Origin: Gordonia aichiensis NBRC 108223
GTDB lineage: Bacteria > Actinomycetota > Actinomycetes > Mycobacteriales > Mycobacteriaceae
DNA length: 64,000 nucleotides
Reading direction: 5' to 3'
Assembly: GCF_000332975.1 (NCBI RefSeq)
Contig: NZ_BANR01000024.1
Coordinates: forward strand, 1-64,000
The notes under the pieces are model-generated. The model saw nothing but the letters and a program-made list of their open reading frames with translations, was not told the DNA's origin and ran no database searches. The position numbers were made by a program, and so were the translations under genes. The number at the start of each line of letters is the position of its first letter. Position 1 is the first letter of the stretch. Positions 55,802 through 64,000 of this stretch are shown here, in pieces.

Positions 55802-58222
55802 TCAGTCCCGGGAGCCGCTGGGCTCCGACCACTTCCAGTCGCGCACCTCGGGCAGGTCCTCGAAGTGTTCGCGGACGTAGTCGTGGTGCCGGGCGAGCTG
55901 GGTGTTGCAGAACTCCACCAGCTCTTCGGCCTTCTCCGGTGCGCGACGGGCACGACGCAGCGCCTCGATCACCAGGTGGTAGCGGCTCATCTTGTTGAGC
56001 ACCACCATGTCGAACGGTGTGGTGGTGGTGCCCTGCTCGGAGAAGCCCCGCACGTGGAAGCGCCCCGGATGGGTCCGACCGTGCACCAGCTGGTGGATCG
56101 CGCGCGGGTAGCCGTGGAATCCGAAGACCACGTCGACGTCGCGGGTGAACAAGTCGGTGAACTTGTCCTCCGGCAGTCCGTGCGGGTGGTCGTTCTGCGG
56201 CAGCAGCACCATCAGATCCATCACATTCACCACGCGTACCCGCAGGTAGGGGACCCATTCGCGCAGCAGTTGGGCCGCGGCCAGGATCTCCTGGGTCGGC
56301 ACGTCGCCTGCGCAGGCGAGCACGATGTCCGGCAGCTCGCCCGGCGCGTTCTCGGTGCCCGCCCAGTCCCAGATCGACGCACCGGCAGCGGCCTGCTTGT
56401 TGGCCTCCTCCAGCGAGAGGTACTGCAGGTGGGGCTGCTTGTCGACGACGATCAGGTTGACGTGATCACGGCTGCGGAAGCAGTGATCCGAGATCGAGAG
56501 CAGGGTGTTGGAGTCCGGCGGCAGCCACACGCGGACGATCTCGGGAGACAGCGGGAGTACGAGGTCGATGAGCCCCGGGCCCTGGTGCGAGAAGCCGTTG
56601 TGGTCGTTACGCCAGCAGGTCGAGGTCAGCAGGATGTTCAGCGACGCGACCGGTTCGCGCCACGGCAAGGTTGTCGCGTGCTGCAGCCACTTGGTGTGCT
56701 GCACGACCATCGACGCGCTGACCATGGCGAATGCCTCGTACGTGGCGAACAGTCCGTGTCGGCCGGTCAGCGTGTATCCCTCCAGCCAGCCCTGGCACAG
56801 GTGCTCGCTGAGTACCTCCATCACTCGGCCCGACGCCGACAGATTGTCGTCGAAGTCCTTGAGCGGCAGCTGCCATGCTCTGTCGGTGACCTCGAAGACC
56901 GCCTGCAGCCGGTTACTGGCCGTCTCGTCGGGGCAGAACAACCGGAAGGTGCCGCCACCGTCGTCGTCGGAGTTCTGCTTGTAGATGTCCCGCATGAACT
57001 CGCCGAGCACACGCGTCGTCTCGAACAGAACGTCACCGGGCTCGGTGATGTCAAGTGCGTACTGCTCGATCGGCGGCAGTCGCAGCGGGGAAAGCAGTCG
57101 ACCGCCGTTCGCGTATGGGCTCGATCCCATGCGCAGATCGCCGGCCGGCGCCAGCGATGCGATCGATTCGACGATGTCGCCGTCCTCGTCGAATATCTCC
57201 TCGGGCTTGTACGACTTGAGCCACTTCTCGAGGATCTCGAGGTGCTCTGGATTCTCCCGTACCCCCGACAACGGCACCTGGTGAGCCCAGTGTGTGCCCT
57301 CGATCTTCTTGCCGTCGACCTCCTTCGGGCCCGTCCAGCCCTTCGGCGTACGCATCACGATGGCGGGCCAGTGGGTGTCGGGCAGTGGTGAATCAGCACC
57401 GGAACCCCGTGCCTCCGACTGGATTTCGACGATGCGGCGTCGAGCCTCGACGATGGCGGCGCGCAGATCGGTGAAGACCTGTGCCGGGTCGTCGCCCTCG
57501 ACGAACGTCGGCATCCACCCCTGCCCGCGCAGGTAGTCGGTGACCTCGGCGTCGGTGCTGCGTCCGAGAACCGTCGGACCGGCGATCTTGGCCTCGTTGA
57601 GATGCAGGATCGGCAGCACGGCGCCATCGCGTGCGGCGTTGAGGAACGCAGGGATCTTCCACGACCCCGATAACGGGCCGGTCTCGGCCTCGCCGTCACC
57701 GATGACGCAGGCGACCGTGAGGTCGGGATGGTCATAGGCGGCGCCAGCGGCGTGGACCAGCGCGTAGCCGAGTTCGCCGCCCTCGTGGATGCTGCCCGGC
57801 GTCTGCACACTCACATGGCTGGGGATACCACCGGGAGTGGAGAACTGCCTGCACAGTGCGCGAACTCCCTCGGCATCACGGGAGATGCGCGGGTAGATCT
57901 CGGTGTAGGTTCCCTCGAGATAGGTGTTCGCGACGAGCGCGGGGCCGCCGTGTCCCGGACCGGTGATATAGAGCCACGGGGTCTCGGACTCCTTGATGAT
58001 GCGATTGAGCACCGTGTAGATCGCCGAGAGTCCCGGGCTGGTTCCCCAGTGCCCGAGGAGGCGTGGCTTGATGTGATCGCGTGTGAGCGGCTCACGGAGC
58101 AGGACATTCTCCTGCAGATAGATCTGGGCAACGGTGAGATAGTTCGCTGCTGCCCACCATCGCAGGTCGGCGTCGAGATCCGCCTGCTGGTATGCGCGCT
58201 GCTGGGTGGAGACCTCGGTCAT
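55802..58222 (-). CDS. xfp: Xylulose 5-phosphate/fructose 6-phosphate phosphoketolase
   Basis: 806 residues, the family's usual length. Thiamine-diphosphate enzyme signatures: LLGHWGTSPGLSAIYTVLNR, ITGPGHGGPALVANTYLEGTY, the ThDP motif region VIGDGEAETGPLSGSWK, and HQGPGLIDLVL. It splits xylulose 5-phosphate (or fructose 6-phosphate) with phosphate to acetyl phosphate and an aldose phosphate. No acetate kinase or phosphotransacetylase gene is adjacent in the window. It has its own terminator. Confidence 0.95.
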   Translation of the reverse strand: MTEVSTQQRAYQQADLDADLRWWAAANYLTVAQIYLQENVLLREPLTRDHIKPRLLGHWGTSPGLSAIYTVLNRIIKESETPWLYITGPGHGGPALVANTYLEGTYTEIYPRISRDAEGVRALCRQFSTPGGIPSHVSVQTPGSIHEGGELGYALVHAAGAAYDHPDLTVACVIGDGEAETGPLSGSWKIPAFLNAARDGAVLPILHLNEAKIAGPTVLGRSTDAEVTDYLRGQGWMPTFVEGDDPAQVFTDLRAAIVEARRRIVEIQSEARGSGADSPLPDTHWPAIVMRTPKGWTGPKEVDGKKIEGTHWAHQVPLSGVRENPEHLEILEKWLKSYKPEEIFDEDGDIVESIASLAPAGDLRMGSSPYANGGRLLSPLRLPPIEQYALDITEPGDVLFETTRVLGEFMRDIYKQNSDDDGGGTFRLFCPDETASNRLQAVFEVTDRAWQLPLKDFDDNLSASGRVMEVLSEHLCQGWLEGYTLTGRHGLFATYEAFAMVSASMVVQHTKWLQHATTLPWREPVASLNILLTSTCWRNDHNGFSHQGPGLIDLVLPLSPEIVRVWLPPDSNTLLSISDHCFRSRDHVNLIVVDKQPHLQYLSLEEANKQAAAGASIWDWAGTENAPGELPDIVLACAGDVPTQEILAAAQLLREWVPYLRVRVVNVMDLMVLLPQNDHPHGLPEDKFTDLFTRDVDVVFGFHGYPRAIHQLVHGRTHPGRFHVRGFSEQGTTTTPFDMVVLNKMSRYHLVIEALRRARRAPEKAEELVEFCNTQLARHHDYVREHFEDLPEVRDWKWSEPSGSRD

Positions 58223-58382
58223 GCGGGTTCCCTTCGAACTCGTCGACTCCTGATGGTGCTCTTGCCACTCCCCCTTCCCTCCGTTCTACGCGGACGTCGC
58301 GCGTCGCGACGGGTCTTCACCGTTTATTCGCTCAGAGTGTTACCCGAAAGTGGTGTGGGCGTCGTGCGTGCGTTCGGCAAAC

Positions 58383-59045
58383 TCACTCGGGTAACCGGTA
58401 GACCTGCCGCGGACGGCCCGTGGTGCCGTAGTGCAGCGACATCGAGAGCCTTCCGCTGTCGACGAGTGCGGCCAGGTGACGTCGGGCCGTCGCGGGTGAG
58501 ACTCCGACCCGTGTCGAGACGTCGTCGGCGAACATCGTCGTTCCCGCGGTGAACTGGCCGAGAATCTTCTGCTCCGTGTGCGAGCCGCCGTCCCCGCCGC
58601 GCCCCGAAGGACGCCCACCGCCGCGCATGGCGGCGAGTGCGGCGTCCACGGCGAGCTGGTCGACGTGCTCGGCGGCGAGCGTACGGCGGTAGTGCGCGTA
58701 GCCGGCGAGGCGTCGTGCGAGTTCGGTGTCGTCGAAGGGTTTGATGAGATAGGTGAGCGCACCGGCGCGTAGCGCGCGCCGCACGGCGTCGGCGTCCGTC
58801 TCTGCCCCGGCGATGAAACAGTCGATTTCCAACTCGCCGAGGAGATCGATCCCCGAGCCGTCGGGCAGGTGCACGTCGAGGAGGACCAGATCGGTCTCGG
58901 GGTATCGCTCGAGTGCTTCACGGGCCTGCGCCACCGAGCCAGCCGTCGCGGTGACGCGAAATCCCTTCAGCGCGGTGACGATCGCGGCGTGAAGTCCGGC
59001 GACGCGAAAGTCGTCGTCGACGATCAGGACACCGAGTTCGCTCAT
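58383..59045 (-). CDS. CitB/DcuR-type response regulator
   Basis: 220 residues. The receiver starts VLIVDDDFRVAGLH and has the phosphoacceptor in LVLLDVHLPDG (~D57) and the lysine in YLIKPFDD. The C-terminal helix-turn-helix (GVSPATARRHLAALVDSGRLSM) is of the DcuR/CitB kind. ATG 59045 overlaps the kinase stop by 4 nt. It likely activates the CitMHS transporter in response to a di- or tricarboxylate. Confidence 0.9.
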   Translation of the reverse strand: MSELGVLIVDDDFRVAGLHAAIVTALKGFRVTATAGSVAQAREALERYPETDLVLLDVHLPDGSGIDLLGELEIDCFIAGAETDADAVRRALRAGALTYLIKPFDDTELARRLAGYAHYRRTLAAEHVDQLAVDAALAAMRGGGRPSGRGGDGGSHTEQKILGQFTAGTTMFADDVSTRVGVSPATARRHLAALVDSGRLSMSLHYGTTGRPRQVYRLPE

Positions 59046-60703
59046 CGGCTCGCCACGGATCCCTCGAACACGCCCGGCAGTCGAGCGACGATCACCGCAC
59101 CACCCCACAGGTTCTCGGTCCGCGCACGACGATCACCGCCCGGATCGACAACGACGATGTCGCCGCCCAGCCGCCGGGCCAGTTGTCGGGATAGCGCCAG
59201 TCCCATCCCGCGCCCACCCGGTACCGACGAGGTGTCGTTGGTGGTGACGCCGTCGGCAAAGATCATCGAAGGGTCGTCGAATCGGATGCCCGGCCCCGAA
59301 TCCGCCACCGTCACCAACAATTCGTCCCCCTCGGTGATCAGATCGACCTCGACGCGTGGCCGGGTGCCTGCCTCACCACCCTGGCGTCGGCTTTCCGACG
59401 ACGCCGCGTCGATCGCGTTGTCGACGAGATTACCGACCACCGTCGTGACGGTGATCGGATCGGTCAGCGATCCCCGCACCCAGGTCTGATCACCGAGGCC
59501 GAGCATGACGCCGCGCTCCCTGGCGTGCGAGGCCTTGGCGTCCAGGAATGCCGCGAGATGGGGTTCCTGAACGTTCTCGACTCCATCGAGCCCCACATGG
59601 CCTGCGCCGCCGGTCAATTCGGCGAGATAGCTACGCGCTTCGTCGACGTGTCCGCGACTGAGCAGGCCGGCGAGCACGTGGAACCGATTGGCGGTCTCGT
59701 GACGCTGCGCACGCAGCGCCGTGCTCATCGCTGCGATCGAATCGATCTCCCGCGTCAACTCCTCGACGTCGGTGCGGTCGATGATCGATGCGACGATGCC
59801 GAGGTCCCGCCCGTCGATGTCGACGCGGTGAGAGGACACGAGCACGATGCGGTCGCCGACGGTCGCGGCCACCGGGTCGTGTGTCGGTGTCTGCAGCACC
59901 ACGCGGATACGATCACTGAGACCGAGCGCGTCGAGGTGGGTGCCGACGTCGTCGGTGATCTCGAGTAGCTGCCGCGCCTTGTCGTTGATCACGCGCACGA
60001 CACCCGCACTGTCGACCGCCAGCACTCCGTCGGCCATCGCATGTAGTACCGCACCCTGGTCTCGGACGAGCTCCGCGAGTTCGTCGGGTTCGAGCCCGAG
60101 AGTCAGTCGTTGCCACCGCCGTGCCAGGAGGATCGATCCGACCGCACCGACCGCCAGTGCGATCAGCGCGATCACCACGGTGGCCCCGATCGAACGACGC
60201 GTCGCCGCTGCGAGGTCCTCGGTCGAGACGCCGACACTCACCACACCGACCACGCGCCCGTCGACGACGGGAACCTTCGCGCGCACCGACTCACCGAGGG
60301 TCCCCCTGTCAGTGGTGATGTCGGGTTGGCCGGAGAGCGCTTTACTCGGATCTGTCGAGACGTGCTTGCCGACCTCGGCTGGGTCGGGGTGGGACAAGCG
60401 AATACCGTCAGCGTTGGCGACGACGACGAACAGCGCACCCGTACGCTCCCGTACGGCAGCAGCCTGCCGCTGCACGGGACCGTTCACCCGAGCGAGCGCG
60501 TCGAGCCCTGTGCTGTCGCTGGCGGCGACCTCTCTGACCGTGTCGCGATCCACGGCCACAGACTGCGCGATCGCCAGTGCCCGCTGTGCGTATTCGTCAC
60601 GGCTCCTGTCGTCGGCGCCTGCGATGACAACGCCGAAGCCGACGCCGAGGCTCACTGCGATCACCGAGAGTTGTAGCAGGAGAACCTGCGTCCGGAGTCG
60701 CAT
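59042..60703 (-). CDS. CitA/DcuS-type sensor histidine kinase
   Basis: 553 residues. Two membrane segments (LLLQLSVIAVSLGVGFGVVIAG and VVIALIALAVGAVGSILLA) enclose a ~130-residue extracytoplasmic PAS-like sensor (LFVVVANADGIRLSHPDP). A cytosolic PAS, the phosphoacceptor His in ALRAQRHETANRFHVLAGLL, and a GHKL ATPase follow (NLVDNAIDAA, DSGPGI, GGRGMGLALSRQLARRLGG). It senses carboxylates such as citrate. Begins 40 nt after the transporter gene, so all three may form one operon. Confidence 0.92.
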   Translation of the reverse strand: MRLRTQVLLLQLSVIAVSLGVGFGVVIAGADDRSRDEYAQRALAIAQSVAVDRDTVREVAASDSTGLDALARVNGPVQRQAAAVRERTGALFVVVANADGIRLSHPDPAEVGKHVSTDPSKALSGQPDITTDRGTLGESVRAKVPVVDGRVVGVVSVGVSTEDLAAATRRSIGATVVIALIALAVGAVGSILLARRWQRLTLGLEPDELAELVRDQGAVLHAMADGVLAVDSAGVVRVINDKARQLLEITDDVGTHLDALGLSDRIRVVLQTPTHDPVAATVGDRIVLVSSHRVDIDGRDLGIVASIIDRTDVEELTREIDSIAAMSTALRAQRHETANRFHVLAGLLSRGHVDEARSYLAELTGGAGHVGLDGVENVQEPHLAAFLDAKASHARERGVMLGLGDQTWVRGSLTDPITVTTVVGNLVDNAIDAASSESRRQGGEAGTRPRVEVDLITEGDELLVTVADSGPGIRFDDPSMIFADGVTTNDTSSVPGGRGMGLALSRQLARRLGGDIVVVDPGGDRRARTENLWGGAVIVARLPGVFEGSVASR

Positions 60704-60743
60704 CCCTAGAGCCTAGGCGTCGGCAACGAGGTCATGGGCGACC

Positions 60744-62288
60744 TCAGAACGGGATCGCTCCGATCGCGACTCCCACACCGAGCATCGTCACCGAGACCAG
60801 CGCCGCGCGCCACAGAACCTTCTTGTGGTGGTCGGCGAGCGAGACCCCCGCGAGCGCGACGAGCAGCAAGATCGCGGGTACCAGCGGGCTCTGCATGTGC
60901 ACGGTCTGCCCGGTGATCGACGCGCGCGCCATCTCGGCGGGGTCGATACCGTAGCGCGAGGCGGTTTCGGAAAGGACCGGCAGCACACCGTAATAGAACG
61001 CATCGTTACTCATCAGGAATGTCAGCGGCATCGACAGGATTCCGACGACGATCGCCATGTGCGGGCCCATCGATTCGGGGATTCCATCTGCCATCCAGTG
61101 CGCGATGGCGTCGACCATCCCGGTCCCGCTGAAGACCCCCGTCAGAACGGCGGCAGCGAGCACCATCGCCACCACGGACACGATGCTCGAACTGTGTCGG
61201 GTGATGGCCTCCTGCTGATCTTTGAGATGGGGGAAGTTGATCGCCAACGCGAGCGCCGCGAAGATCATGAACAGGACGGGAATCGCGACGACGTCTGCTC
61301 CGAGAATCGCCAGCAGCGCAACCGTGAGCGCCGCGTTGACCCAGACGAGCCTGGGGCGCAGAGTCTTTCGGTTCGGATCAAGGACGCCGGTGAAGGCGGA
61401 CTCCCCCGAGCCGCTGCCTGCGTCGGACGCGGGAACGTCATCGCCAGAACTGGTGGTGGCATCGCTGCGTGTGGCGACGGGAAGGTCCCTTGTGCCGGGC
61501 TCGTCCGACACGGTGGAACGCGAGTACGTCGACGTCGGGTCGTCGGCTCCGAGACCGGTCGAGCCCGAGGTGCGCTCCTTCCTGTTGCCGACCACGGGAC
61601 CCCTACCCGAACCGCCGGCGCCTGCCGACACCGGCTCCTCGCGGGGCCTGAGGATCGATCCGTTGATCTCGAGGCGTCCGATCCGGCGCCGCTCGAGCAC
61701 CCCGAGGTGATAGGCGAAGCCGAGCACGACGAGCAGTGCGGCACCGAGTGCAGGCAGCATCGGCAAGAAGATGTCGTTGGTGTCGATCTTCAGAGCGCTT
61801 GCGGCCCTGGCCGTCGGCCCGCCCCACGGAAGGATGTTCATCGTGCCGTTTGCGAGGCCCGCGACCACGGTGAGCACAACCGGACTCACACCGAGTTTCA
61901 GGTAGAGCGGCAACAGCGCGGCGGTGGTGATGATGAATGTCGTCGAACCGTCGCCGTCGAGTGAGACGATCATCGCGAGGACCGCCGTACCGACGACCAG
62001 TCGGGCAGGATCATGCCCCACCATGCGGACCACGAACCGCACGATCGGATCGAAGAGCCCGACGTCGATCATGATGCCGAAGAAGATGATCGCGAAGAAC
62101 AGCATCGCCGCGGTGGGCGCGAGTTCTTTGATCCCGTCGGTGATCATGTCGCTGATCCCGAGTCCGGCCCCCGCGAACAAACCGAACGCGACCGGAACGA
62201 GAATCAGTGCCACCACCGGTGTCGCGCGTTTGGTGATGATGAGGAACATGAACGTGGCGACCATCGCCAACCCGAGTGCTACCAACAT
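60744..62288 (-). CDS. CitMHS-family citrate-metal symporter
   Basis: 514 residues with ~12 membrane segments. CitMHS signatures: MLVALGLAMVATFMFLIITKR, LDGDGSTTFIITTAALLPLYLKL, NILPWGGPTARAASAL, LMSNDAFYYGVLPVLSETA. The central cytoplasmic linker (~res 225-320) is an unusually long, low-complexity Ser/Thr/Gly-rich stretch, making the protein larger than most family members. It imports citrate as a complex with divalent metal. Upstream of the CitAB-type sensor pair. Confidence 0.9.
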   Translation of the reverse strand: MLVALGLAMVATFMFLIITKRATPVVALILVPVAFGLFAGAGLGISDMITDGIKELAPTAAMLFFAIIFFGIMIDVGLFDPIVRFVVRMVGHDPARLVVGTAVLAMIVSLDGDGSTTFIITTAALLPLYLKLGVSPVVLTVVAGLANGTMNILPWGGPTARAASALKIDTNDIFLPMLPALGAALLVVLGFAYHLGVLERRRIGRLEINGSILRPREEPVSAGAGGSGRGPVVGNRKERTSGSTGLGADDPTSTYSRSTVSDEPGTRDLPVATRSDATTSSGDDVPASDAGSGSGESAFTGVLDPNRKTLRPRLVWVNAALTVALLAILGADVVAIPVLFMIFAALALAINFPHLKDQQEAITRHSSSIVSVVAMVLAAAVLTGVFSGTGMVDAIAHWMADGIPESMGPHMAIVVGILSMPLTFLMSNDAFYYGVLPVLSETASRYGIDPAEMARASITGQTVHMQSPLVPAILLLVALAGVSLADHHKKVLWRAALVSVTMLGVGVAIGAIPF

Positions 62289-62432
62289 TGCCGTGCTCTT
62301 TCTCGTGTCCTACACGAGCGGTGTGTCGCCCGTTACGAACCGAGTCTTGGCGTATCTCAGATCACAGTGAAGCTTGCGCGCGTAAGACTCGTTTTGCGCA
62401 TTTCGCACGCACCGTGACTGCCGGTTACCGAC

Positions 62433-63695
62433 TCAATCCGGGAGCATCGGGGCGTCGTCGCCGTGATGGCGTCCGAGGAGCACGCCGCGGGTGACGGCAT
62501 CGCGGCCGAACCGCGTCCGCAGGTCGTCCATCGCGGTGTCGAGGTGGGCACCACGGCTGCTCAGCGGACTCGACACGTCGACCGCGCGCACAGAACGATC
62601 GGCAGGGTCGGGCCGATCGAACGGTAGGGCCAGTTGTATCGAGTCCTGATCGTCGAGGCCGGACAGTGACACCCCGATCAGCGTGCAGCCGCGGTCACGG
62701 ACAAGGGGCAGTGCGTCGTCGAGCAGGCCGCGCGCAGACGACATGATCACGTCGGTGCGATTTGTCGGGTCGGCCAGTGTGCGTGATCGGGTAGCACGCG
62801 AGAAGTCGTCGAAGCGGAGACGCAAAACGACTGTCCGACAGACACGTTCGGCATTCCTGAGCCGACGTCCGAGGCGTTCGACGATGGCCACGACCGTCGA
62901 CTCGAGGTCGGCATCGCTCTTCGGCCGACGCCCGAGCGCCCGCTGGGATCCGATCGAGGAACGTCGACGACCCGTCTCGACTCGGCGCGGATCTGTCGCC
63001 ATCGACAGCGCGAACAGATGACGGGCCGACCCCGGTCCGACGATGTGCGTGAGCGATCGCTCGCCGAGCCGGGCGATGCCTCCGACAGTGGTCACTCCCG
63101 CATCGTGCAACCTGGCCTCCGTGACCGGGCCGACTCCCCACAGCCGCCGCACCGGCAGCGGATGGAGAAAAGCAAGCTCTGTTCCCGGTGACACCTCGAG
63201 CAGACCGTCGGGCTTGCCGACGGCACTGGCGACCTTCGCCAGGAACTTGGTGCGCGCGAGACCCACGGTGATCGGCAGTCCCACCTCGTCGCGGACACGG
63301 ATGCGCAGCCGCTCGGCGATCTCGACAGGCGTTCCCGATACCCGACGCAGGCCCGAGACGTCGAGAAACGCCTCGTCGACCGAGATTCCCTCGACGATGG
63401 GGGTGGTGTCGTGGAAGATCTCGAAGACGGCTCGGCTCGCCTCGACATAGGCGTCGAAGCGGGGCGGCACGACGATCGCGCGCGGACAGAGCGCACATGC
63501 CTCGTGACCGGGCATCGGCGACCGCACCCCGAATGCCTTCGCCTCGTAGCTCGCCGCGAGAACGACCCCGCTGCCGACCAGCACCGGACGACCGCGCAGC
63601 GCAGGGTTGTCGCGTTGCTCAACCGACGCGTAGAACGAATCGAGATCGGCATGCAGGATCGACGCCTCCGTACGCTCGCGCCGCTCGATTCCCAT
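62433..63695 (-). CDS. dinB: DNA polymerase IV (Y family)
   Basis: 420 residues from ATG 63695. Y-family catalytic motifs: ILHADLDSFYASVEQRDNPALRGRPVLVG and GISVDEAFLDVSG, then KFLAKVASAVGKPDG, the helix-hairpin-helix RRLWGVGPVTEARL, and a little-finger domain. It performs error-prone translesion synthesis. A GAAC-GTAT-GTTC SOS box lies 1 nt upstream of the start codon, so LexA should repress it directly. Confidence 0.93.
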   Translation of the reverse strand: MGIERRERTEASILHADLDSFYASVEQRDNPALRGRPVLVGSGVVLAASYEAKAFGVRSPMPGHEACALCPRAIVVPPRFDAYVEASRAVFEIFHDTTPIVEGISVDEAFLDVSGLRRVSGTPVEIAERLRIRVRDEVGLPITVGLARTKFLAKVASAVGKPDGLLEVSPGTELAFLHPLPVRRLWGVGPVTEARLHDAGVTTVGGIARLGERSLTHIVGPGSARHLFALSMATDPRRVETGRRRSSIGSQRALGRRPKSDADLESTVVAIVERLGRRLRNAERVCRTVVLRLRFDDFSRATRSRTLADPTNRTDVIMSSARGLLDDALPLVRDRGCTLIGVSLSGLDDQDSIQLALPFDRPDPADRSVRAVDVSSPLSSRGAHLDTAMDDLRTRFGRDAVTRGVLLGRHHGDDAPMLPD

Positions 63696-63696
63696 A

Positions 63697-63708
63697 GAAC
63701 GTATGTTC
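63697..63708. promoter_or_regulatory. LexA-type SOS box
   Basis: GAACGTATGTTC matches the actinobacterial GAAC-N4-GTTC core and adjoins the dinB start codon. A repressor bound here would cover the promoter/start. Confidence 0.8.
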
Positions 63709-63911
63709 GCACATGGGTGTGACGCGTGGAGCGTCGTCGCGCGGGTTCGGCGAGCGGGTCTGGCGTGCCCTGCTGAGGCCGACCCGGCGCGAGAATCACG
63801 AGTTTCTGACAGATACACCGGAAGTTTCGCTCGCAGATGTCAGTTGCGCGTGTGTCTGTCAGATCAGACGCTGCTGGGGCACCGGGGTCCGGACAACTAC
63901 CCTCGCACGTG

Positions 63912-64000
63912 ATGAACACTGCCGATAACACCCCAAGAACAGGCGCCACCGTCGGACTCGGACTGGCCGCCGTCGGCCGACCCGCCTACATCACCTCGAC
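63912..64000 (+). CDS. Aldo/keto reductase, N-terminus only
   Basis: The frame from ATG 63912 (GTG 63909 also possible) is open to the window end. The first ~30 residues include TVGLGLAAVGRPAYIT, the conserved start of a mycobacterial-type aldo/keto reductase. TACCCT 5-8 nt upstream suggests a leaderless message. Truncated by the window edge. Confidence 0.6.
   Translation, partial: MNTADNTPRTGATVGLGLAAVGRPAYITS

Overview
The window is high-GC DNA from an actinobacterium. The family content (an E1-like protein resembling mycobacterial Rv1355c, a DUF475-type TerC, TrpB2, DUF429, LURP-one and phosphoketolase), a GAAC-N4-GTTC SOS box at dinB, GTG starts, 4-nt start/stop overlaps and probable leaderless starts suggest a Mycobacteriales member, plausibly Gordonia or a relative. 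The genus is an inference. No rRNA, tRNA, CRISPR, integrase or transposase was recognised.

Region 1 (about 0.3-27.8 kb) is accessory-looking, visibly lower in GC, and mostly encodes unfamiliar proteins. It starts with three related NarL/LuxR-type regulators with degenerate receivers, an adenylate-forming ligase coupled to an E1-like protein, and two membrane proteins. Next comes a five-cistron operon (OmpA-like lipoprotein, two unknown proteins, CHAT protease, TPR protein), an HD gene broken by a TAG codon, and a VirD4/HerA-type ATPase with a small helical partner. A tiny Cys-rich peptide, a DnaJ-type zinc-finger peptide and a decayed kinase/PP2C remnant follow. The region ends with a ClpB-like AAA+ ATPase, an operon for a J-like membrane protein, a lidless DnaK, a GrpE-like protein and a 46-residue zinc ribbon, and a divergent pair led by another zinc-ribbon protein. 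Six copies of a GGGGAARCGG box lie 29-59 nt upstream of six starts here, always in the sense orientation. This supports one coordinately controlled chaperone/protease/ATPase system, the best candidate for an undescribed system in the window.

Region 2 (28.3-29.7 kb) is a FadD-type acyl-CoA synthetase gene broken by two frameshifts.

Region 3 (29.9-40.2 kb) is a tellurium/stress (Ter) cluster: TerD, TerC, a TerA/TerD-like protein, then a tightly overlapping set of coiled-coil protein, HpcH/CitE lyase, phosphoribosyltransferase, StiP-like protein, HAD phosphatase and tandem TerD protein. A convergent LURP-one gene follows.

Region 4 (41.2-52.9 kb) centres on organosulfur use: a sulfonate/taurine-type ABC transporter whose binding lipoprotein carries a NosL-like tail, two DUF202 proteins, a SulP permease, a Cys-type sulfatase, a GntR regulator, an orphan GyrB-like subunit, and the formylglycine-generating enzyme that would activate the sulfatase.

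Region 5 (53.1-64.0 kb) is ordinary chromosome: DUF429, TrpB2, a repeat-filled intergenic region, phosphoketolase, a CitAB-type two-component system with a CitMHS transporter, SOS-controlled DNA polymerase IV, and the start of an aldo/keto reductase.

Four coding disruptions (OmpA, HD, PP2C, FadD) lie between 13 and 30 kb. They may be real decay or sequence errors, which cannot be separated here.
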